This document shows positions 35,340 through 43,200 of a stretch of 64,000 nucleotides of DNA, in pieces (position 1 is the first letter of the stretch; each line of letters begins with the position of its first letter). Position numbers and translations under genes: made by a program. The notes beneath the pieces are model-generated. The model was not told the origin of the DNA and did not search any database. It worked only from the letters and a program-made list of their open reading frames with translations. The DNA comes from Microbulbifer hydrolyticus (GTDB lineage Bacteria; Pseudomonadota; Gammaproteobacteria; Pseudomonadales; Cellvibrionaceae), in assembly GCF_009931115.1 (NCBI RefSeq), contig NZ_CP047491.1, positions 3,485,501 through 3,549,500 on the forward strand, written 5' to 3'.

Positions 35340-35615
35340 TTAGCCCTGGAGCTCAGGATGCTCTTGGCTCTCCTTCCATTTTTTGTACTCGGATTTTAAA
35401 CAGCGGCCGCAGGGGCGATAACCGGCTGCAATTGCGACAGATTCATTAGCAAAGAAAACCCTGTAATTTTCATAGATATTATTGCCAAGTGCATTATTCG
35501 CAGCCGTACAATCAAGCGTACCGTAAATTTTTTCTCGAGAATTTCCGCCCAGTTGGCCTTTCTCCGCGCTTTCATATACTTCGCCATCAGAATTCAATAG
35601 CTTATACAGCTTCAT
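35340..35615 (-). CDS. Cassette 19: stand-alone Ada-type metal-binding domain protein
   Basis: 91 residues from ATG 35615 with AGGG at good spacing. Matches the Ada zinc-binding domain: SREKIYGTLDCTAANNAL holds the first cysteine, and YRVFFANESVAIAAGYRPCG-RCLKSEYKKWK holds the CxxC. In Ada, four cysteines bind zinc and one takes a methyl group from damaged DNA. Here only three are apparent (C of LDCTAA and the CGRC pair), and there is no AraC or methyltransferase part. Similar stand-alone domains are widespread; role unknown. Confidence 0.82.
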   Translation of the reverse strand: MKLYKLLNSDGEVYESAEKGQLGGNSREKIYGTLDCTAANNALGNNIYENYRVFFANESVAIAAGYRPCGRCLKSEYKKWKESQEHPELQG

Positions 35616-35632
35616 TCTTTTCCCTTGATCCA

Positions 35633-35770
35633 TAACGCCGCGAGCAGCGGCAGCTTGCTTTGGGCGCTTTATGCGCAAAAATGTGAGCGAAGCGACCTGC
35701 GCGTAAAGTGCACAAAATAAGCTGTCCGGTGGAGGCCCGCAGGGCCGGAACGAAATGCCTCGCCTTGTTA
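35633..35770 (-). repeat. attC site 20 (138 bp)
   Basis: Family GCGAGCAGCGGCAGCTTGC shared with sites 1 and 21. Provides the stop codon of cassette 20. Confidence 0.92.
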
Positions 35771-36178
35771 TAGCTTGTAGCCCCACTCTGGCGCGAACAG
35801 TGAATATTCTGGATACCGTAGCTTAAATTTTTCAATTAATGCGAGGCCCCCTAGCGTGATGGTATCTTCGTGTGACCAATATACAAGGTTTTTTAGGCTT
35901 GAATCTGCGATGCATAATTCAGAGTACCAGTAGCCATAATCTTCTAGTGATTCCTCCAAATACGGCGGGTCGTTCTCAGGAAAAGCGTAAACGGTGTTTC
36001 CAGAAAAAAATGTCCCTAAGAATTTTTTGAAATCAACTTCAGGAATCTTATTTTCTAGCTTAATAGAATCAAGAGCGAGCAAGTCCGTTCTTCGCGCAGG
36101 CGCCAAGGGATAAAAATAATATTCATCCCATCCCCACAGTTCTTTTAGCGCAATTTTTGCTCTAACTAATTTTTCCAT
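35768..36178 (-). CDS. Cassette 20: cytoplasmic protein of unknown function
   Basis: 136 residues, no export signal, rich in aromatic and acidic residues: LKELWGWDEYYFYPLAPARR, YLEESLEDYGYWYSELCIAD and LRYPEYSLFAPEWGY. GAGAA precedes the ATG at 36178. Size and acidity are reminiscent of immunity-type proteins, but no family could be named. Stop codon from attC 20. Confidence 0.64.
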   Translation of the reverse strand: MEKLVRAKIALKELWGWDEYYFYPLAPARRTDLLALDSIKLENKIPEVDFKKFLGTFFSGNTVYAFPENDPPYLEESLEDYGYWYSELCIADSSLKNLVYWSHEDTITLGGLALIEKFKLRYPEYSLFAPEWGYKL

Positions 36179-36192
36179 TTCTCAGTGAGCTA

Positions 36193-36330
36193 TAACGCCG
36201 CGAGCAGCGGCAGCTTGCTTTGGGCGCTTTTTGCGCGAAAATGGGAGCGAAGCGACCTGCGCATAAAGTGCACAAAGTAAGCTGCCCGGTGGAGGCCCGC
36301 AGGGCCGGAACGGAATGCCTCGCCTTGTTA
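36193..36330 (-). repeat. attC site 21 (138 bp)
   Basis: Same family as sites 1 and 20; nearly identical to 20. Confidence 0.92.
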
Positions 36331-36376
36331 TGTATGTATTTTCTGTGAATCCTAGCGGCAACCGATTTCTATTAAG

Positions 36377-36538
36377 TTATTTAAGAGTCTTTTTACCCAC
36401 ATTACTAGAGTCAAACTCAAGTTCTAGAACAGAGAGCTCTTTGAGTCGTTCTTCCAATTTAAACATTCTTTTGTGTGCTAGACCTGCGACAATAAACCCC
36501 GCTATTCCAAACATAAGACCTATAAATTCCACTTTCAT
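36377..36538 (-). CDS. Cassette 21: 53-residue single-pass membrane protein
   Basis: Short ORF with AAGGTAA directly before ATG 36538. One membrane helix (about residues 4-21, EFIGLMFGIAGFIVAGL) followed by a charged, probably coiled-coil tail (HKRMFKLEERLKELSVLELE). It is the only plausible minus-strand frame in this cassette. Its helix-plus-coiled-coil layout recalls small regulators of membrane complexes, but no homologue is known to me. Confidence 0.65.
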   Translation of the reverse strand: MKVEFIGLMFGIAGFIVAGLAHKRMFKLEERLKELSVLELEFDSSNVGKKTLK

Positions 36539-36556
36539 TTACCTTGCTAAAATACA

Positions 36557-36695
36557 TAACGCCCACGGCAGGGGCGGCTTACATTATGCGCGATTTGCGC
36601 GAAAATGGGAGCGGAGCGACCCGCGCAAAACGTGCATAAGGTAAGACGTCCCGCGGAGGCCCGTAGGGCCGGAGCTTCACTGCCCGTGATTGTTA
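36557..36695 (-). repeat. attC site 22 (139 bp)
   Basis: GCCCACGGCAGGGGCGG family with sites 3 and 9. Confidence 0.92.
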
Positions 36696-36700
36696 TGTGG

Positions 36701-37018
36701 CTACTCTCCGCCGCTACTTTCAAAGTCACCGGTTTCTCCACCGGACGAACCCTCATAGTTACTTGAAAGAAGCCCGCCGTTCAAATTATTTTGAGCATAC
36801 TCTTGCTCACTTAGCTCAATATGCGAGCCAGATTGGGATGGCCAATCAAAAAATGGAATGATACATAGAGGTAACCCAATACCGAAACCAATCAGAAATA
36901 TTGGAATGCGCCAAACAGCTGAGTCGCCTTGATAATACTGAACACCGATATCAACTAGTCCGCCCGCTAACGAAATGAAACCTAGTGCAAATCCGAGTAT
37001 TTGTAGCTGACGTTTCAT
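36701..37018 (-). CDS. Cassette 22: two-helix membrane protein with Ser/Gly tail
   Basis: 105 residues from ATG 37018 (AGGAG well placed). Two hydrophobic segments: about 7-27 and 37-58. The C-terminal 45 residues are hydrophilic and become Gly/Ser/Glu rich (SSNYEGSSGGETGDFESSGGE), a likely disordered tail. Inner-membrane protein of unknown role. Confidence 0.68.
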   Translation of the reverse strand: MKRQLQILGFALGFISLAGGLVDIGVQYYQGDSAVWRIPIFLIGFGIGLPLCIIPFFDWPSQSGSHIELSEQEYAQNNLNGGLLSSNYEGSSGGETGDFESSGGE

Positions 37019-37036
37019 TCTCAGACTCCTGTCACA

Positions 37037-37150
37037 TAACGCCCAGCGCAGGCGCAGCCGGCGCGGAGCACATTTTGTGTTAATGTTTGAGCGACAGCGA
37101 GTAACACAAAAGGTGTGTAGCGTTGGCTGTCGTTCTGCCGCTGTTTGTTA
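37037..37150 (-). repeat. attC site 23 (proximal-most, 114 bp)
   Basis: Same family as sites 5 and 7. Provides the stop codon of cassette 23. Confidence 0.9.
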
Positions 37151-37678
37151 GGGCTGCTGGAACCTCAACCACCCGGTCTCGGAGCCCACAATAGGAACAA
37201 AAAACAGTGCCCCGACGGCTCCGTTTTTCTTAGCTAAAATCAAAGCGTTTCCACTTTTGGAGAAACTATACCTTACCCACTGCTTTCCAATAGCGCCTTC
37301 TTTGACTAGAAATTCGCCTCGCTCTATGACATAGCTTCCGTTGTTACAGCTAAGTTTTGATTCTGAAGTAAAGTTAGCGCTTTTTATAGGCTTAGAGTCA
37401 TCAAGTAATGTGATCTCGAAAGAGCTACTTTCTCTGGAATTGACAATTTTCACATAATCCACTGATGATGGATCTTGTTCCTTAGGGAAAAAAACTGATG
37501 ATAGATATACTTCTTTCTGCTTTGAGTTTTCGCCAAGGTTGTTATATAAGCCAGAAATATCTTGGCAGCCTCCTGATTTAGCATGGGCTACCGGCTCCCA
37601 CTCAGATGGGTACTCATCTTTGAGAACACAACCTGCAGTTAATGACAATAAAGACAAAATTAGTGCTATTTTTTTAAT
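37148..37678 (-). CDS. Cassette 23 (proximal): lipoprotein of unknown function with unusual start
   Basis: About 176 residues. The lipobox LTAGC is preceded by a perfect signal peptide (KKIALILSLLSLTAGC), but there is no ATG, GTG or TTG in front of it: the codons after AAGGAGAGC are ATC ATT AAA AAA. Start at ATT (37678) gives six bases from GGAG; ATC (37681) is also possible; the TTG at 37657 would lack the positive N-region. Mature part has SGGCQDISGLYNN, SCNNGSYVIERGE and a C-terminal ALFFVPIVGSETGWLRF. As the cassette nearest the presumed attI it should be the best expressed. Stop codon from attC 23. Confidence 0.68.
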   Translation of the reverse strand: MKKIALILSLLSLTAGCVLKDEYPSEWEPVAHAKSGGCQDISGLYNNLGENSKQKEVYLSSVFFPKEQDPSSVDYVKIVNSRESSSFEITLLDDSKPIKSANFTSESKLSCNNGSYVIERGEFLVKEGAIGKQWVRYSFSKSGNALILAKKNGAVGALFFVPIVGSETGWLRFQQP

Positions 37679-37713
37679 GATGCTCTCCTTGCCCTAACAG
37701 TTATATCGTGGGC

Positions 37714-37756
37714 GTGTGCATATATAGACACCCGAAAAGTGTCTATATATGCACAC
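37714..37756. repeat. Perfect 18-bp inverted repeat next to the array, with a decayed second copy
   Basis: Left arm GTGTGCATATATAGACAC (37714-37731), seven-base spacer CCGAAAA, right arm exactly complementary (37739-37756). The right half plus spacer recurs at about 37781-37807 (CCCGAAATGTTCCTATAGAT then GCACACA) with four mismatches over 27 bases. It lies about 35 bp upstream of the first cassette's start. Confidence 0.85.
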
Positions 37757-37939
37757 AAAATATCTACATATACACACGTACCCGAAATGTTCCTATAGAT
37801 GCACACATCCCCTATCTAGCCACAAAATGATACTTGCGTCACGTTTTTTGCGAAACAGGCTCATTACACGCCATTACAGCGCCTGTCTTGCCCACCCAAT
37901 TAGCCTTACTTGGCCAAGGCATACACAACGTTGACGGCA

Positions 37940-37975
37940 ATAAAAAAGGCCACCCTGCGCGATGGCCTTTTTTAT
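37940..37975 (-). terminator. Intrinsic terminator after the aconitase gene
   Basis: TAAAAAAGGCCA / TGGCCTTTTTTA stem with a ten-base loop, effective in either direction. On the minus strand it lies about 245 bp downstream of the aconitase stop and would keep that transcript out of the cassette array. Confidence 0.85.
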
Positions 37976-38219
37976 GCTGAATACCGGAATGATGTAACCG
38001 TATTTGGATCATCGCAGTGGCAAGACACAGATTCGAATGACCGCTCACGATCGTCTATGCGCGGGAATGTCACTCGTTGGTGGTTCGCTGAGAGCGCGCG
38101 CTGCAACCATCGCCGCTAAGAGTAGTGCGCACTCCCAACACTGGGCGGCGCCCGGTTGGTGGGCACGGCACATTGAAGACACTGACGCGTAGTTATATAA
38201 GGGCGACGGTCAAAGCTGT

Positions 38220-40163
38220 TTATTCATTGCCCTTTTCATTACGCACTTCATTAATCAGGCCACCGGCGATGACCGTGGCCACCTCTTCCTCGCTCATATT
38301 GTGAGTGACGGTTAGCGTCTTGCCGCCCGGTATTTGAACTTCTACTTCCCGCCCGTTTTGCAGTTGCTTGGGAAGGTCGTGTAGTTCCAGCATGTCGTCC
38401 TGGTTAAGGCGCGCCAGGTCTGCCGGCTTTTTGAACAGCAGGGGCACGATACCGAAATTGATCAGGTTGCGGCGGTGGATGCGCGCCATGGAGACGGCGA
38501 TCACCGCGCGTACGCCAAGGTAGCGCGGTGAGATGGCGGCGTGCTCGCGGCTGGAGCCCTGGCCGTAGTTATCGCCACCGATCACAAAGCAGTCCGCATT
38601 GTGCTTCTTGGCGCGCTCGTAAAACGTTTCGTCGATGCGGGAAAAGGTGTAGTGACTGATGGCCGGGATATTCGAGCGCAGGGGCAGGATATCTGTACCC
38701 GCAGGGAGGATTTCGTCGGTGGATACATTGTCACCGGCCTTGAGCAGGATGGGGCCACTGAGCACTTCGGGCAGCGGGTCGAAATCCGGCAACGGCTGAA
38801 TATTGGGCCCCTTCTCCAGCTCCACGGGAATTTCGTTCGAGGTATCCTCGGGGGCCAGTATCAATGGCCGCATATCGTTCAGCTTTTCTGGCTCGGAATA
38901 GTCCGGATAGTCCATATCCATATCGCGGGGGTCGGTAATCTTGCCAGTGAGTGCGCTTGCGGTAGCGGTTTCCGGGCTGCACAGGTACACCTGGTCTTCC
39001 TTGGTGCCGGAGCGGCCCGGGAAATTCCGCGGCACGGTGCGCAGGCTGATGCGCCCACTGGCCGGGGCCTGCCCCATGCCGATGCAGCCGTTACACCCGG
39101 TCTGGTGAAGCCGCGCACCGGCCTGCAACAATGTGTTGAGGTCGCCCGTGCGGCTGATCTCCTCCAGCAACTGGCGGCTGCTGGGGTTGATATCCAGTGA
39201 TATTTCTTCCGGGATACTTTTGCCAGCAACCATTTTTGCGGGAATCACGAAATCCCGCAGGCCGGGGTTGGCGGAGGAGCCGATGTAACTCTGGTAGATG
39301 GGCTTGCCGGCCACTTCGCGCACGGTCACCACATTGCCCGGGCTGGACGGGCAGGCAATCATGGGCTCGAGCTTGGACAGGTCCATCGTCTCGCGATGAT
39401 CGTAGTCGGCGCCCTCTTCCGCCTGCATTTCGACGAAATCGTCTTCACGCCCCTGCTGCTTGAGGAACGCTCGCAGGATGTCATCCGCCGGGAAGACACT
39501 GGCCGTCGCGCCCATTTCCTGCCCCATATTGGCGATCACGTGGCGGTCCATGGCGGTGAGGTTGTCGAGGCCGGGCCCGTAATATTCGAATACCTTGTTG
39601 ACGCCCCCCTTCACATCGTAGCGCCGCAACATTTCCAGGATCACATCCTTGGCACTGACCCAGGGCGGCAGTTTGCCGGTGACCTCAACGCCGACCACTT
39701 CCGGCATAACCAGCGAGAATGGTAGACCGGCCATTGCCAGCGCCACCTGCAACCCGCCCGCGCCCATGGCGAGCATGCCCATGGCCCCTCCGGCACAGGT
39801 GTGGCTGTCTGACCCCAACAGGGTTTTACCGGGAATGCCAAAGCAGGCCATATGGACCGCGTGGCTGATGCCATTACCGGGGCGCGAAAACCAGATGCCC
39901 CACTTGCGGCTGGCACTGCGCAGGAAGAGATGATCGTCGGCATTTTTAAAATCCGCCTGGATCAGGTTGTGATCCACATACTGCGCGGAGAGCTCGGTTT
40001 TGACGTTCGGGAAACCCAGCGCCTCAAACTCGAGCATCACCATGGTGCCGGTGGCATCCTGGCACAGGGTCTGGTCGATTTTGAGATGAATCGCTTCGCC
40101 GTGCGTCATTTTTCCATCGAGTAAGTGTTGCTCGATCAGCTGCTGGGTGAGATTTTTGGCCAT
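38220..40163 (-). CDS. Aconitate hydratase (about 650-residue mitochondrial-like type)
   Basis: 647 residues converting citrate to isocitrate. The [4Fe-4S] ligands are visible in GSDSHTCAGGAMGML (first Cys) and TGCNGCIGMG (the CxxC pair). The swivel domain has GDNYGQGSSREHAAISPRYL with the active-site SSREH, and RIHRRNLINFGIVPLLF. The short form without the long AcnA insertion resembles the mitochondrial-like aconitases of some proteobacteria and Bacteroidetes rather than E. coli AcnA or AcnB. Single gene. Confidence 0.94.
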   Translation of the reverse strand: MAKNLTQQLIEQHLLDGKMTHGEAIHLKIDQTLCQDATGTMVMLEFEALGFPNVKTELSAQYVDHNLIQADFKNADDHLFLRSASRKWGIWFSRPGNGISHAVHMACFGIPGKTLLGSDSHTCAGGAMGMLAMGAGGLQVALAMAGLPFSLVMPEVVGVEVTGKLPPWVSAKDVILEMLRRYDVKGGVNKVFEYYGPGLDNLTAMDRHVIANMGQEMGATASVFPADDILRAFLKQQGREDDFVEMQAEEGADYDHRETMDLSKLEPMIACPSSPGNVVTVREVAGKPIYQSYIGSSANPGLRDFVIPAKMVAGKSIPEEISLDINPSSRQLLEEISRTGDLNTLLQAGARLHQTGCNGCIGMGQAPASGRISLRTVPRNFPGRSGTKEDQVYLCSPETATASALTGKITDPRDMDMDYPDYSEPEKLNDMRPLILAPEDTSNEIPVELEKGPNIQPLPDFDPLPEVLSGPILLKAGDNVSTDEILPAGTDILPLRSNIPAISHYTFSRIDETFYERAKKHNADCFVIGGDNYGQGSSREHAAISPRYLGVRAVIAVSMARIHRRNLINFGIVPLLFKKPADLARLNQDDMLELHDLPKQLQNGREVEVQIPGGKTLTVTHNMSEEEVATVIAGGLINEVRNEKGNE

Positions 40164-40208
40164 GATGCCTCTCCTGATTTGCGATCGGTAATGTGTGCCA
40201 CGGGTGTT

Positions 40209-43200
40209 TCAGTTGGAAAACTCCACTCTCGGCGCATCAGAGTCAGTGCCGATATAGTCCGGTGCGCACTGAATGAAATCCTCCTGGTCGAGACCGGCGT
40301 CAACCAGGAATTTCTGCACATGGCGACTGCGACGATTCGACAGTCGCAATAGCTCCTCGCGGATACCGCGCGGCGGTTCTTTGTAAAGCTCGTCGCGAGC
40401 TTCTCCCGCACCACGTACGGCGCCAACTTCGAGGGGGAACATGTTTTCAAGGTCACGCGCCGTCGCCACACCGCAGATTCCAGGTCGCGCTTTGGGGTTG
40501 TCGCGCATTTTTGCCAACATGCCATTGAGCTGCACTTTCGCGGTTTCACTCAGGGTATCGCTGCCGGGCGCAAATTCAAGGTCGGAGAAACTGACCGCGC
40601 GGAATCGCGCCCATGCCAGTTTGGCCAGGCTGTATACGCCCACCGGGGTGAAGTAGGCAAACAGCGCCTCCAGAATCGCGCGCTGCAACAAATCACTGAA
40701 AATAAAGCTGAAGGAGAATTTGGGATCGGTTAGTTCGCCAGTTACCGGCATGTCAAAGTGCACGTCGCCATCGCCATCTTTCAACAAAGCCAGTGCAATT
40801 TTGAGAGGGATCAAACTTTTTTTGCCCTCAAGGTAATCACTATCGCGCACGTGTCGCACCTTGATTTTCTCGAGCTCCATGTGTGCCAGCGCGTCAACCT
40901 GGTTGTCATCGACCTTTATATTGACGTCGGCATCCAGCTGCCCCTGCAGGATCTTGAAGCCCAACAAGCCGGCCATGTATGGCGTCGCAGGGATCAGGTT
41001 GGCAGCCTCCACATATCCCAGCAACCCCGCATCCCAGTGGTTATTTTCCAGCAGGTTTATGTTTCCAGCAAAGTGCATGTCGCTATAGCCGCCGGGGCTG
41101 CCATTGACTAACACCAGTGCCGGCGGATCTTCCTGATAATTGCTCAACCCACGCACCAGGGCGTTTATACGCCGGATTGGCAGCCTTGCCATATAGTCCT
41201 GGGAATTATCCAGCCACAGGAAATCCCCCCGGTCCACATATACCTGGCGAACCCGGTAGCGAAAGCGGTTCGCCGTCCGCGCAATATCTCCGCGCCGATA
41301 TCGGTAGTTCTCTACTTCCGGTATTTCGCTACGAAACCGCTCCCAGGCACCGAGCTTTCCGTCCCGGTCGCGCGCCAGAATGCTGCGTGGGTGAATGAGG
41401 TCTACGGTATCAACCTGCAAGATTTTTTCCGGGGGAAAATACTCGAACTGGTTGACCTGCAGGGATTCAATTTCGGTATTCCACTGATGATTGACATATT
41501 CCTGGGCGCGCTCATCCCGGCGAAACAGGCGACTGTCGGCGACGTCCAGAAACATCAACCGTATAACCTCCCTGGCCACGGTTAGCTCGCGCATTTCGAT
41601 AAATTCACTTTCCAGCACCTGGCCGCCGTCGATATCGAGCACCAGCAGCTGGCCGAGTTGCGCCAGTGTCAGTTCCAGTCGACGTTGCTCGAAGCTGAAC
41701 GTTCCGGACGTGAGCACGCTTTTCAGGTTAAAGCAGTGGCGAACATGGTTGATGTAACCGTCTGGTACACAGCTGCTCACATTTTCCAGTTGCAGGTTCT
41801 TCCCCTCCAGCTCGCGCTGGCCAAAACCGAGCAGGTCGGCGCGCAGTGTGGCGATGTGGAGCAACTCGGAAGGCAAGCCTGCGGGGAAATCACGCTGGGT
41901 AACCCGCAAACCATCCACCGTGATTTCACGGAACTGTCGCTGCGCATTGCCACTCCGCAAATCGCTCAGCAGCACCTTGTGCTCACTCACCACCGTTATG
42001 CGCCCGACTTCATAGCAGGGTGACAGCGGCTTTTCTCCCAGCTGGACCGGACTGAGGCAACCACTGAGACCGCTAAGCTCACCGCGCTGCAGCGCCAGTG
42101 CGGTTGGGGAAAACACCAGGCCGTTCACCGCGAGATTTGTGAAACCCAGGCGCTTCTGCTCGCCCCGACGGTATTCAAAGTCCGCCAGCGTGATCGGTCC
42201 GGTGGTACGCAGCTCTTCGCCCAGCGCGAGTTTCTGTTTTCCGGAAACCAGCAGCTTGCCGAAGGAAATGCACGGCGGGGCCTCATTAGACGCCGGCGCT
42301 TGCGGGCGCCCCGGCAGGCAACCGGAAAAGTCGCGCGCGTCCAGGTCTTCGACCCGTACCCGGGTACCACCGGGCCATTGCATGGATTGCCACTGCAGCT
42401 GGGCCAGTTGCAGCGACGGCGCCGCGCCAGTGGCCGGCGCCAGTTTCACATCGGAAAGTTGCAACGGCCCCAGTGCAAGGCGGCTGAAATTACTTTCCCC
42501 GGTTTTTTGCTCGCCGCCTCCGAGGCTGACAAGGTTGTCTCCGCTCAGGTGCAGGCTTCCGGATGACAGGCAACCGCGCCAGCGGGCACGGCTCTCGCCC
42601 CGCACCTGCGCAGCTGCAAGCCAGTCGTTGAGCCCGCATCCGCTGACGGACTGCAGGCGCACATTGTGCAGGTTGAGCTGAACCGGCTGGCTGGGCGGTG
42701 CGGCCTGCACCAGCCCGAGCTTTTCGATCTGTAGCGCCCCAAGATGCAGCTGCGGCGGATCACTCAAATGCTGGTGAAGCGCCAGGTCGGCTACCGCCAG
42801 ACCACCATTGCCGGAACTCAGTTTTTTTCCGCGTACACAACGCGGCAACATGCGGTCGGACTTGTCGCGCTGTGGCCAGCAGAGTTCGACCACCTGGGCC
42901 TGGAGCTGCTCGATTTTCCAGTCTGCCCGCGCCCCCGCCTTGCGCGGCAGGTTCGCCTGCAGCGAAAGCCCCTGCAGTTTTTCGACCGCCAGCGTGGTAT
43001 CGCGCTCGCTGCCGCTCAGCGTGAATTGGTCAAGCGTCAGGTTATTGAGGTCCGCAGCAAAGCGGTCGCGACCGTAGTCCAGGGTGAAATGGTCGCCGGT
43101 ACGCAGGGTTTGCAGATCCACGCAGCGCGCCTTGCCAAAACAGAAGGCGGCCGTGTCCAGCGCGGCACCGGGCACATCGAGCTGGAGGCGACCCGGGTGC

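Larger units (their letters stand above)
25523..37698 (-). mobile_element. Integron gene-cassette array of 23 cassettes, no integrase in the window (CALIN-type)
   Basis: Twelve kb of short minus-strand ORFs, each followed by an imperfect inverted repeat that starts (on the plus strand) with TAACGCC and ends with TTGTTA. On the minus strand these are attC sites running from a TAACAA edge to a GGCGTTA edge, placed 3' of each ORF as in all integrons. Orientation puts the attI side near 37.7 kb, where a GTTAGGG core-like site (37692-37698) marks the proximal edge. No tyrosine recombinase gene of IntI type is found on either strand in the window; aconitase is the next gene. The array is visibly richer in A+T than its flanks. 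Confidence 0.92.
37699..38219. other. Spacer between array and aconitase: possible attI or leader remnant
   Basis: 520 bp without a credible gene. From the array side it holds a GTTAGGG core-like edge (37692-37698), an 18-bp perfect palindrome and its degenerate copy, A/T-rich sequence where a cassette promoter could lie, and an intrinsic terminator. No intI fragment could be recognised in any frame by eye. Confidence 0.5.

Noticed and set aside
25523..37698. CRISPR-like repetition in the 12-kb array
   Set aside because: Repeats are 62-147 bp, diverse, self-complementary and separated by ORFs of varied length, not short identical repeats with short spacers; no cas genes are present.
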